NCBI GenBank assembly: GCA_017506865.1
Contig: JAFCMP010000555.1
Span: forward strand, 186,001-250,000
Direction of reading: 5' to 3'
Source: Tribonema minus
Lineage: Eukaryota > Sar > Xanthophyceae > Tribonematales > Tribonemataceae
DNA: 64,000 nucleotides
Positions 1 through 10,376 of the stretch are shown in pieces (the stretch's first letter is position 1; every line of letters starts with the position of its first letter). Position numbers and translations under genes: made by a program. The notes beneath the pieces are model-generated. The model worked only from the letters and a program-made list of their open reading frames with translations. It did no database searches and had not been told where the DNA came from.

Positions 1-9
1 TTCAAGTAC

Positions 10-560
10 TATGGGACACACCTCCTCCACAAAACACAAACCCCAGTTTCTACCCCCCCCCCCTCCCTCTCTCTCTCTGATGTACCCAAGCTTCTGTACT
101 CTTAAGAACTGCAGGTGACGCGCCGCCTCCAAACACCCCAGTTTATATCCCCCTGTCTCTCTCTGACGTACTCAGACTTATCTACTTTAAGTACCACAGG
201 TGACGCACCTCCTCCACGATGGCCGCTGCCTGCTCCTCCTCCGTCTCGCTCTCGCTCATGCGCAGCTGCCGCACGGCCCGCCGCGTCGCCACAGCGCTGT
301 TTGAGCCGCGCCACGAGTACAGCGCGACGGGTCACGGGTGAGTCGAGTCGAGTTGCGAGCTGAATGTTGAACTGGGAAAAGGCGTAATCAATGCGACACA
401 TTACCCCGAGTGCAGTGCGACGAGTCACGGGTGAGTGGAGTCGAGTCCAGTCGCGAGCTCAATGTGAGAACTAGAAAAAAGCGATACATCGTCCCGTCTT
501 TGCGTCGCCACAGCGCTGTCGAGCCGTGCCACGAGTACAGCGCTAGCATCAGCAGCGAAA
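10..560. repeat. Tandem copies around the 209-296 exon
   Basis: The exon and its flanks exist in partial copies. The donor side (GTGACGC..CCTCCTCCAC on the plus strand) recurs near 18-36, 110-128 and 200-216, each followed by a pyrimidine-rich CCCAGTTT..CTCTCTCTGA block. The acceptor side (GTCGCCACAGCGCTGT..GAGC..CCACGAGTACAGCG) recurs at about 487-543. The copies have diverged and are not open in the exon's frame, so they are read as decayed exon-end duplications. Confidence 0.6.
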
Positions 561-1881
561 TGATGAAGCAGAATTAGAGCTTCCTGGCGCAATACATGAG
601 CCCCCCTCTGCAAATCAAATGAGAGAACTGGCCCCCGCACTCCATCGCCAAAAGCGTCCAGACCCTTGCGGAATGACTCATTTGTGAACAGTCAGCACCT
701 ACGTGCGATGCAGCTAAGCCAAGAGCTGCAACCAGAAGGACTGGTGAGGGTTAGGGTTAGAAATAAGTTCTGTGGCACGTCTGTCCTTCCTAGTCTCGGG
801 CCGGCGCAGCTACGCACTGGCAAATGCACAATGCAGCGCTCTCCTGCCATGAATCAAGTACAACACTGCACGCATGCCAGTGATGTACGTGTACGCGGTG
901 TGCTGTGGTCATGTTGCGTTTTGAATGGGCACACCTAGCATTGTGTCCAAGAACACTGTGCTATGCCATGTCAGCAACGCACACTCGGTTCAAATGTCGC
1001 TCTAGCGCAGTTGCCGTTGCGGTGTGGTTACTTCAAGCCTGGCGACTAGGGCCAGCGCTAGTAAGGACGCACTACACAGACTACTGTAGAACTTGTCGAG
1101 CGCAGGCACAATCGTTGTGAAACGTCATTGTTACAGTGACTCCATCGCACTTTGAGAAACTTCATGTAATGGCGGTGTGAACCACACGATTGCCATATGC
1201 GTCTGCTTCTCTGTGTGCACGACCTGTGCAGTGTTGTTGCTGCACAATGGCGGGTTCATGGAATGAATGTTATGGATTTTGTGTGCAGACGCCGATAATG
1301 ATTGCAGCTAGGTGACTGCAGCTGACGATACTGGACAACTTGACTAGGTGTGCTGCAAGATACGCGTATCACCAGTAGCTGGCTAATTCCATCACTTCAA
1401 AGCTGCTAATACTGTTCGCTAACAGCTTTCGAAGGGCCGACGCTGAAACTGCGCCGGCAAAGAGGCGTACATATGTGAATGGGCACCGCGCAACGCATGG
1501 TGATGCACGTCCAGCGAGACAGGGTATGGCAAACTTCACGGTCACATTCTACAGCTGCGCTGACCACTCGATCGCTGACGGCAGATACCCACACCTACTG
1601 GAACGGCTCTGCTGTGGTCACTGTGTTCCACATCAAGCGGTGAGCCGATGTGGCATCGGGTCTAGCAGGTACTTCAGCGCTATGCACTGCTAGCAAAGTT
1701 GCACACAGCAGATGAGCGCTAAACTATGGATGCTTTGCGCGCAGCGCCACAAAAGCCAACAGCAATCGTTTACATGGGCAATTTACCTTCTTGCCAGAGA
1801 GCGGCCCGAGCCAACAGGTGCGAATGCGGACACGCACGCCAGGAGGGCCAGCAGAACCACGCACAGCTTCATGGACATCAT
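209..1881 (-). CDS. Plastid-targeted protein, N-terminal exons (partial)
   Basis: Two exons are visible on the minus strand: 1881-1787 (31 codons plus 2 bases, donor GTAAAT) and 296-209 (acceptor CAAACAG, 29 codons, donor GTGCGT). The phases join cleanly (AG+C gives Ser). Exon 1 starts M-M-S-M-K and has a hydrophobic core VVLLALLA followed by CVSAFAP, which matches the signal-peptide cleavage motif with Phe at +1 of nucleus-encoded plastid proteins in stramenopiles and relatives. The next stretch (GSGRSLARSAVATRRAVRQL) is basic and Ser/Ala-rich, as expected of a transit peptide. After it comes an acidic segment, SESETEEEQAAAIVEE, which may be the mature N-terminus. The rest lies beyond the left edge, so the function is unknown. 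The targeting call follows from family knowledge; the exon pairing is inferred from phase and splice sites. Confidence 0.6.
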
Positions 1882-2003
1882 CGTTGGTAGCTGTGTGTAG
1901 AATGCTCCAAGCGTGTATATGTTGCACGCACACGCCTGCTCTCTGACGTCAACAGGCGTGGAAGTTAGCAAAGTTCAAGCCGGACACGCCCTCTGGCGGC
2001 GCC

Positions 2004-2400
2004 TCAAATGCGCCATACTATGCCAGCACGTGTGAGGCGGCTGCACAGGGGGGGGCATTTCGACGCGCTGCAGCGGCTGCGTGCTGTCAGGTGCCCCTTC
2101 CGTGCCGCCGCCTCGCACACACTGGCGTCAAACGGCGCGCCGCACTCGCATCCACTGCGCAGCAACGGCATGTGTCCGTAGTGCACCGCGATGGCGCAAA
2201 TCGCACCCCATGGGACCAAAGCCCCTGCGCGCCAGGTACTGCAGCGCAGGTACCTGCCTACATGGCCGCCGCGGGCCGCGCCCGCGCGCGCTGCGTCGTC
2301 GACCTCGCAGACGTTGCCGAGCGCCCCACTGCAGCATCCTCATGCGGCCGTTGTGCCGGCCGCCGCGGTGGGCACACTGCGTCTGAGGGGTATACTCACT
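2004..2400 (-). pseudogene. Ankyrin-repeat-like relic
   Basis: On the minus strand, short segments in different frames resemble algal ankyrin repeats of the type x-C-G-C-P-W-D-x-x-V-C-x-x-A-A-x-x-G-H-L. They are LQYLARRGF near 2250, then ICAIAVHYGHMPLLR near 2150-2195, then CGAPFDASVCEAAARKGHL near 2085-2140. The first piece is one base out of frame with the second, and after GHL the expected leucine-rich helix is lost. An AARGGH segment in a third frame lies near 2265-2290. The most economical reading is a frameshifted ankyrin gene fragment; very short exons in different phases are a less likely alternative. The family assignment is by eye. Confidence 0.4.
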
Positions 2401-3565
2401 ACCAGGGCTGGGTGCAAGGCAGTCGGCGCGGCGGCGGCGGCAGCGGATGTGGCTGCAGCTGCACCGCTACCTCGCCCCAACCGCCATTTTTTTGCTCCAA
2501 CACGGCCTGGCCCGCTCGCTTAATTGTGGCCATATATGCACTGGCTAGCCGCCACAATTGCTGTCTGGCAGATTGAAACCCCAATGACCCCATGCTCGTT
2601 GCAGTCGCGACACGCGCTCGATGGGGAATTTTCGTCGTCCGGCCGGCTTGGCGCGCGTGCGATTGGTGGCGGGCGCGCGCGCTGCGTGTGCGTATGCACA
2701 GCACTAGCTACTTTTTGCTGCTACATGGTCCAATGCGGATCAATGAATGAGGTGTGAGGCGACGGGGGCTGTTCATCTCTGAGGACGGGCGTATCGTGCT
2801 CTGCAGCTTCAAGTGAAACACTGTCACTGTGGGCACAGAAGTGAGCGGTTGTCAGTGCAGGGCAAACACGAAGAAACACCCGACTCCGCCTCAAACAATT
2901 GGCACCAAGGCGCGCTGTGCATTCACCAATACCGTGGGGTGGGCAGGTGAGTAGCCTTCGCGATGTGCACCACAGGGGGGCCTCGAAAGGGTTTCACCCC
3001 CTCGGAGCACTTGCGTATGGCACTGCCGTCCTCACATAATATGTCACAAGAAACCTCAACGAGTGCTGCAGTAGCGGCGGCGGTGACAGCGCCGCTAGCA
3101 GCAGCAGCAGCAGCGGCAGCAGTCGGGCAGCGCACACCGGAGCAGCAGCGGCGCGGCAGGCCAACACACAAGTGCAAGCGCCGCACTCATAGCCACCTCA
3201 CTTCATGGCACGAGCAACGTCAGCTATGCCTCTTGACTGTGCTGTTGGTGCGGGGGATGCGCCAGAAGCAGCTTTTTGCCGGTCCTGGCCTGATGCTGAG
3301 CACTGCGTGTCCGGCGATCAATTCTACGCGCACATAGCCGCCCCATCATGTGGCCACGCAAGCACCGACATGCTCCTGGCACATGCAAGGCACCCAATGG
3401 CGCCATGCCCTATTGCCGGCACCGCGCACGACTCCCCAGAGCGCTTGTCATCAAGCAAGCTGCCGTACCCAACATACAGGGCCAGCCATCTGACTGCTAG
3501 TTGCGGTGATGCAGGCTGCGTCCCCCGCACATAAACTTCAACATCAAAGTTGTAGCTTCGACGCA
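2401..3565. other. No confident gene
   Basis: The stretch between the ankyrin-like relic and the RraA-like gene has only short open frames. A minus-strand segment around 2950-3070 reads plausibly as protein (DILCEDGSAIRKCSEG) but has no convincing pair of splice sites. A GCAGCAG-type Ala/Gln run lies at about 3095-3125. The 3' untranslated region of the RraA-like gene would fall just left of 3566. Confidence 0.4.
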
Positions 3566-6500
3566 TCACCGCTCAGACGCGTTGGCCGCCGGGTTGTCCG
3601 CGGCGGGCAGGGCGAGCTCAATCGCGCTGACCACAATGCCGTCCTCATCCGCATACACCTGCGCGCACGAATCACGCGCGGAGTAACGCACGCTTCAGCG
3701 GCAGTTGCCGCCACGGCGGGAGCTGCGCTTTGCAGGGCAGCGGTAGACGCTGCGACGCTGGCAGCTACTGCGCGGGGGCAGATGCAGCGGCGCCAGGCGT
3801 GGGTGCGCAGGGCAACAGGGTGGTGCGTGCACGCGTGATGAGATCAGCATCTGATGAGCGGCGTTGCTGCCGTCATCATCAACTGCCGTGAGCCAAGCGG
3901 CCGATGCGCCAGGAAACGCGCACAACAGTCTGCCAAAGTCAGAACGAGTTTGACGCTCCAGAGACGGCACGCAGAGAAAGCTCTTACCCAGTGCCCGGTG
4001 GATCTGAGTGCGCTACCAGCTTACGCCAGGGAATGCACACAGCATTCAACAAGTTTGACACTCTAAAGGCGGGACGCGGAGAGAGCTCTTACCCAGTGCC
4101 CTGGCGTGAAGACAACGCCGGCGAATGTCACGGGCACGTCCGCCTCCCCGGGGTCCGCCTTGCCGCTCTTTGTGGGGTTCGTGCCGATGGCTTTTACGCC
4201 CAGCGGCAGCTGCGCGATGGCGGCGCTGTCGCGGATGCAGCCGTGTACGATGACTCCCTGCGGCGGCGCAGGCGCGCGGCATACATACCGTAAATACATG
4301 CAGATATTTGTTGGTTGGGAAGGCGTTGGTTTGTGTTCATATTTGTTAATTAATTTTTGGTTTACACGTATTCAAGCAACACATCCACAAGGTACTTGTG
4401 ACCATGCGTTGAGAATGGCCGTTACATTACGGTTGCATTTCCCTTCTTCTCCACAAAATACTACTCCCCGTTGTTCTGGTCTGGCGTGGCGCCTGCGGGC
4501 TGCCTGCGGCAGGTCTACCTTGGTCTCCCTCTGCACTGCGTGTGCGTATATCCAATCCCACAAGGGTAAAGTGCCGCGCAGGCGCAGGCGCACGCGCAGT
4601 CGTGATCGTATTGCCTACAGTGGTACCTCTGACGCATGCGGGCACGTAGGCGTTGCTGAGTGGATTGAATCATGAGCTTGCATAAAACGTGAGTCTTGTG
4701 CACTGTGCCGAGCGGTGCTGGCAGCACGCAGCCCCTAACAGCGGGCGCCTTGAGCCCAATTCTAACCCTAACCCTAACCGTACCCCTAACCCTTGGAGCG
4801 CACAACCCTAATACTCGCCGGTTTAGTACATGTCAGTTGATGCATCCCTTGAGAGCGCCGTGAGCTGAACACTAACCGTAACCCTAAGTGCGCACGACCT
4901 CTGACAATCAGCGGCACCAGTACACGTCAGTGATGTGTCAGCATACACCTCTCTCCACTTATCACACCAGTTCATATCGGCTCCACTCCGGCTGCGCCCT
5001 GAGTACTGTGCGATGGAAAGTATCCGGCCATGGCGTGCCGATATGTACCATGTACTGTGCACGTGCTGCCGCAGCCGGTCTCCATTGACGTTCCAATAGA
5101 AGATGCCCAATTCTGTGTGATCAACGGATTGCTCAATGATAAATTATCATCTCACCGCCCGCCCGTTCTGCACCGCGCCCGCCGCCAACATATCCCCCAG
5201 CAATGCGCAGCGCGTGCTGCCGCCGCCGTCCACCACCACTTTTTCTTCAGAAAGCGAATTATGGCCTGGTCAGTTAGTGATGTTCTTGATTTGTGACTTT
5301 CGTCTCGCCACCCATCCATTCTGCACCGCGCCAGCTGCCAGCACGTCCCCCAGCCGCGCACAGCGCGTGCTGCCGCCGCCATCCCCCCGATACTTCTTCA
5401 GAATGCAAACCATGAGTACTTCATAAATACTGCGTAATCATCTCACCGCCCATCCGTTCTGCACCGCGCCGGCCGCCAGCATGTCCCCCAGCAGCGCGCA
5501 GCGCGTGCTGCCGCCGCCGTCCACCACCAGCACGCGCCCGCCGCCCGCCTCCTTGGTCAGCCGCTGCCGCACCAGGGGATTGTTCTCGCGGCAGCGCACC
5601 GTCGCGATACCGCCGCTGAAGCGCCGCACGCCGCCGTAGTCGCGGAAACCGATGCTCGGCGCCACTTGCACCTGCGCGAAACGGCAGCGCACACATGTTT
5701 TCAATGGCTGTCTGTAACAGTGGATGCAAGGGGCGTGTGCTGAAGGAGAATGAACGAGGAAGGAATTTGCAGCGCATCGTCGCGATGCCGCCGCTGCAGC
5801 GCCGCACGCCGCCGTAGTTGCGGAAGCCCGTGCTCGGCGCCACTTGCTCCTGCATGAAACGGGAGTACGCACGTGCGTGCCTGTCACATCGGGCGCGATG
5901 GTCAAGTGCTGCAGAAGTGCCCACGCCGGGTGGCCAGAGCCGCAGTTGCAGCGCCCCCATAAGAGCGCTGATCGCCTGCCTGCAAACTTCAACCGGTGCT
6001 GAAGCGCTACACGCCGCCATAGCCGCGGAAGCCTGCGCTTGGCGCCACTCGCACCTGCGCGATGCGGCGGCACGCGTGTGTGTGTCTGTCGCATCGGGCC
6101 ACAATGGGCGGTGCCAGCAGCGGCAGTGCCGCGGTTGCAGCGCCTCTGTCGCAGCGCTGCCCGCCTGTGCGGTTCCAACGCACTGATGCGGTGCCGCCTA
6201 GACTGTTCCGGGGACCGATGCAAGGCGGCACTTGCACTCAAACCTGCACTTGTGGAAGTGCAGTCACGGACAGGTATTGTTGCTGCGCAACTTTGATGAG
6301 AGGGTGAGCATCAGCATCATGTGGGGGCTGTCTGCACAGCCGGCGGCACGCGCCCGAGGCGTTACGTCAAGTGCAATGACCAGTTCTGCTGTGGTCTAAA
6401 TGCGACTGCCGCCGCTCGCCTCTCGATGCCATGGGCGCCAGCAGTTGATAGCAGTGCCGAATCTGACATGTGGTATATACTTCAAGACCGTTGCTCAGAA

Positions 6501-6828
6501 CTTCAAGACCATTACCTGCCCCTGGAAGTGGTCCATGACTCTGATGAGGATGAGCATCAACATCGCAGCGGAGGCGGTGCACAGCCGGCAGCACACACGC
6601 GTGGGTGTTACATCAAGTGCAATGACCAGTTTCTGCTGTGGCCCAAATGCGACCGCAGCCGCTTGCCTCTCCATGCCATGAGCACGGGTAGTCAATAGCA
6701 GTGCCGACATCTGAGGTATGCAAACTTCAAGATCGTTACTCAGAACTTCAATGCCGCGTTACCTGCCCCTGGAAGTGGTCCATGATGTCCGCAGTTGCGG
6801 GGCTGGGGAGCGCTGCGGACATGCACAT
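3566..6828 (-). CDS. RraA-like / HMG-aldolase-fold protein
   Basis: Four minus-strand exons with matching phases (all phase 0) give 182 residues: 6828-6763, 5671-5447, 4257-4093 and 3658-3566 (TGA at 3568-3566). The protein matches the RraA / 4-hydroxy-4-methyl-2-oxoglutarate aldolase family over its length: PATADIMD at the N-terminus, [40 protein letters not shown], then [11 protein letters not shown] at the C-terminus. Family members trimerise and bind Mg2+ through the Arg-Asp of GCIRD. Here the sequence after RD is S-A-A-I, with Ala where active HMG aldolases usually have Glu or Asp, so it may be a non-aldolase RraA relative (inference). The length fits bacterial RraA (about 160 residues). 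The ATG at 6828 is chosen because it directly precedes the conserved N-terminus; a second ATG lies at 6822. No targeting sequence is evident. Confidence 0.9.
4762..4792. repeat. Interstitial CCCTAA tract
   Basis: CTAACC units, some imperfect, inside the intron between RraA-like exons 3 and 2. A further short copy lies at about 4875-4890. Confidence 0.85.
5150..6245. repeat. Decayed copies of RraA-like exon 2 ends
   Basis: The exon 5671-5447 is flanked by partial copies of itself. Copies of its 3' end with the GTGAG-type donor side lie at about 5150-5250 and 5310-5390 (intron side). Copies of its 5' end with the acceptor lie at about 5766-5855, 6003-6062 and, more degraded, 6180-6245. The first of these still reads [13 protein letters not shown] on the minus strand. 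None is needed for the protein, and the phases fit the single full exon. Confidence 0.75.
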
Positions 6829-7070
6829 TGCTGCTCGCTGCTGCAAGAGGCTGACGCCAGGGAAGCGTGCGCCGTGCCTCGCGCCGCCTGGCAGCATTCA
6901 AGAAGCGATAGCACCGCGCAATATGACATGTTGAGATGATGATGATTTTTGTACTTTCGGAAATGCACATCGCGGCTCGCTGCTGCAAGAGGCTAACGCC
7001 GGGTAAGCGGGCGCCATACCTCGCACCGCCTGGCAGAATCGCCAGCACCGCACAATACGTCATGTTGAGA
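6325..7070. repeat. Tandem duplications upstream of and around RraA-like exon 1
   Basis: The 3' end of the first coding exon with its donor (ACCTGCCCCTGGAAGTGGTC on the plus strand) occurs at 6761-6780 and again at about 6514-6533. A roughly 130-bp block containing TGCTCGCTGCTGCAAGAGGC is present at about 6822-6930 and 6965-7060. A third pair of blocks, about 6330-6450 and 6585-6690, shares AAGTGCAATGACCAGTT. The copies differ by scattered substitutions and small gaps. Confidence 0.65.
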
Positions 7071-8485
7071 TGGTCCGATTTTTATGACATGCCATGTTTT
7101 GAGCCTTTCCTAGTATCTTGACAAGACACAAAATGCTTGCCTTTTAGGCACTTGGACTCCCATTTATATCGGTCGCCTACTGGTGCAATTCAGTATTGAC
7201 GCTGCCAGGCGTCAAGCGCTGCCAGGCGTCAAGCTCATCCTCAGATAACAATTGCCGCATGAAAGTGCGCAGCTACTACAATATGTGTCAGTGACGCTGT
7301 AATGCTTGCGCAAGAAGCGGCCAAAACCTGTCAGGGTGTTGCATATTGAGTTTGATGTTGCAGCGAAAGCGCACCGCATTGGACTACACAGGGCACAAGT
7401 ACATTGCACTACAGATGTGATCATGCAAGGGGAAAACTGGGCCGCGGAACATCATCGACAGATCCAGATAAGCAAAGCCAAAAACCTCTGGCTGCTCGCC
7501 AGCGCTCCAGAAAGCTATGGAGATTCGAGGCAGCTGCAAAACGTCTGCTTTACCTGAATGCTTCACAGGACTTCCGAGGGTCGCCGCGGCCGCAGTCGTC
7601 GCAGCAGCTGCCGTCAGGAACGTCCTGGATCTCAACATGGCGATAGTGGTGCGCAGTGCGTTTTTTGCAGCTGCTCTCGAGCAAGCGGATTCGCGTTTAA
7701 GTTCTCAAGGCTCTCCAGCTCTATGATCTTGCTCCATTGCTCCACTGCTCCCTAAGGAGATTCAGATCTGCCACTAAACTTCAAGTTGAACTTGAGTTTC
7801 ACGCCCTTCGTCTCATGTGTACGACTGACAGCACACATATTCTCCATTGTGCACCACGGTAATAACTTGTGTGCCGCCGTGTCCCTGGTGCTCATGACGC
7901 ACATGACGGCAAGTCGTCAGGCGCCAGCTAGCCCCGCGCAAGCCAACTTCAGGTTCCTCATGTCCGCCGACTGTCGCGCGGCTGCACCACGCGCCGCATG
8001 CGACACCTCCCAATTCGTTAACAAGGCAGCGAGTGGGCGCTGCTGCGCGTGCGCCATCCTTAGACCCCCTGAGCGCGCAGGCCCATCCGCACGGCGCCGT
8101 CGCTGGAGCGCGTCAACGTAGACGCTGTCGTCCATGCACTCACTGTCCATGGAGGCAGGCACTACCTAAGTCGGTACGCCTCGTGGGCCTCGGCGCTTTG
8201 CGATCGCTGCGTGCAGCTGGGCCTGCTCCTGCTGCCGGCGGCGCGCGGGGCCCGCGTCGCCAAGAGCAGTGGCGGCGGCAGCAGCAGCAGCACCAGTGGC
8301 GGTAATTACTGGTTGACAGGCAGCATAAAAAGCATGTTCCTTGAGGGACAGCCAGGCGGACCCGCCCACGATTTCCCGTGCTCAGGACTGATTGTTGTGA
8401 CAAAGGCGCCGGTCAGCATCTTTGGGTCAGGGTGAGGTTAGGGTTGGTGGCTGCAGCAAAAACGGCAGCATCCTGCAGCAGGAGC

Positions 8486-8519
<34 letters not shown>

Positions 8520-10376
8520 GTAGTGTCTGCGGCAAACACCTGGCCATCAGCACCAAGCCAACGTTGCCGCTGGACCACCGCATGCGTGTCGGTGTGGAAA
8601 CCACGGCGGGCCCGCAGATTGCGCCGGCGCGCCTGATCGCTGACTCAGTGACCCTGCGGCCAATGACGCTGAAAACCTGAGCGGCGCCTCTATATCATTG
8701 CTCAGCACGCATGCTGATCAGCGAAGCGAAGGATGCGCGCCGCCGTCGCAACAGCAGCGCCGCACTCTCAAACGCCCGCTGCTCTGCCACACTGCGCGCG
8801 GCGGCCCCGGCATCGCCTTCGTCCAGGTGCTGCCATGACTTGCGATCGAGGGCGCCGGCGGCAGGTTTGTTGCATGTACGGAGCCGCCGCTGGCAGACAC
8901 ACGCCTGGGCAGCTGCGGCCAGGGGCAGCAGCGCTCGAAACGTACACGCGCACGGTGGTTGCGGCATACACGCAGCGGCTCGGCGGCGACGCTGCGGGCG
9001 CGTGCCGCACATGGCCCGCGCCGTGCACGCCACGTTCAGAGTGCTGGGCTCCGCCGCGGGGGCGACGATGGCGGAATGTCGCACTGGTCGGCGACTGCAC
9101 GCGCGTGGGCACTTACTTCACAGGTGTGGACGCAAGGGTAGCGGTGGCGTGCGACGCGCTGGCGGCGTTCCCAAGCCTCTGAGCGTCCGCAGTGGACGAC
9201 ATGGAGTATGTTCACTCGTCCATGCCAGGTCCAGGTTAACAACATGTTCTTGGTTGGATGTGTGACAGCAACCTCACGCAACAGGGGCACTGAGGGACGT
9301 TGTAATACTTTTGTCATGCGTTATCTGTGCTGCAGGAATTCATGCACTTCCTATTGTGACAAGATTAGAACAAGCTTGGCATGCTGCTTGCTAACTCATA
9401 ATCTGGAAGGTGTCGATGCAGACATGCATACACAGCACGCACCAGCATACAGCACGGGTGCACCATATGCAGCAAGACAAAAAACCTGCGAGAGAGTTGC
9501 AAGTCGCAGTCAGTGCATTCAGTGTTGTGTGTGAGAAGGATTGGACCACCACTCAAACCCTCTGGTAGCTGCTGGGCGACGCAGCTGTTTGAAAAAACGG
9601 CATGGCGCTAGACACTGCACTAATGCCAGCAAGCCATGCCAGAACCTGTCGTCGCCAGATTTAGCAGGAAAATGACTCTGATCACAGCCTGAGCAACTTG
9701 CCGATAGTTAAGCAGGGGAGTCACTCTCTTTGGCAATCAGTCCCAAGTGCAAGCAAGCTTGATCCCTGAAAGTGAATGCAGACAGTGGTGTTGATACTGT
9801 GACTGCTCCTGCACTTCCCAGTCACGTCGCCGCAGCGCACCTTGGCACAGCCATCGTAGGCAGGTGTACGCAAGTGTATCAGCGCCTCCAGGAGGTTGAC
9901 CAGCCGCCATCATTGCAAGAGATGGCCCGTGCACAACACTTGCTTCAATGAGCCCCAGGGGCGGGGCACGGGTACGCATGACTGCAGTCATTGATCACGC
10001 CACTTGAAACCGGACAGTGCTCGTGTGGGAACCACAAGCTTTAAGCTACATGTGACACACGCATACACACACCCCTCTCCGCCACACATAATACCGACAC
10101 CACGTCTGTGCCGCATCTGGTGAAAGCCATCACACGAGTTTGTAGATTTAGCTGGCACAGGCCACCAGCGGTGCACATACCTCCAGCGATGCGCCACAAT
10201 TGTTTGTTCCATCAAAAACGATCATTAGCTGAGCATCATCATAATGATTGCTCCAGAATGGTACATGGGCATACCGTCTGCAGCTGCTCTTGCACAGCAC
10301 CGTTGCCAGAAGCCAGGTATCGCAGCTGCGGTGTCACATGATGACACGTCCAGTCACGGCAGTGGGCGCACGAGCC
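6829..10376. other. Intergenic stretch, no confident gene
   Basis: This lies between the RraA-like start and the UBX gene stop, both minus strand. Several segments read like protein but could not be linked by phase. A minus-strand frame ending near 8695 reads AEQRAFESAALLLRRRRAS and stops after MRAEQ. A plus-strand frame ending at 8680 reads GPQIAPARLIADSVTLRP. A possible minus-strand N-terminal exon starts at 7638 with MLRSRTFLTAAAA. A (CAG)n run lies at about 8480-8520 and a TTAGGG-like word at about 8436. None is strong enough for a gene call. Confidence 0.35.

Noticed and set aside
5421-6241. Two long overlapping minus-strand frames as single large exons
   Set aside because: They arise because several decayed copies of one RraA-like exon sit in tandem. 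Only 5671-5447 is needed and in phase.
7554-7638. MLRSRTFLTAAAA exon as the first exon of the RraA-like gene
   Set aside because: It has a plausible donor and looks like a presequence, but its phase (1) does not match the next exon, which already contains an in-frame ATG just before the conserved start.
8480-8520. CAG run as a coding polyserine or polyglutamine gene
   Set aside because: No frame through it links to a convincing exon on either strand.
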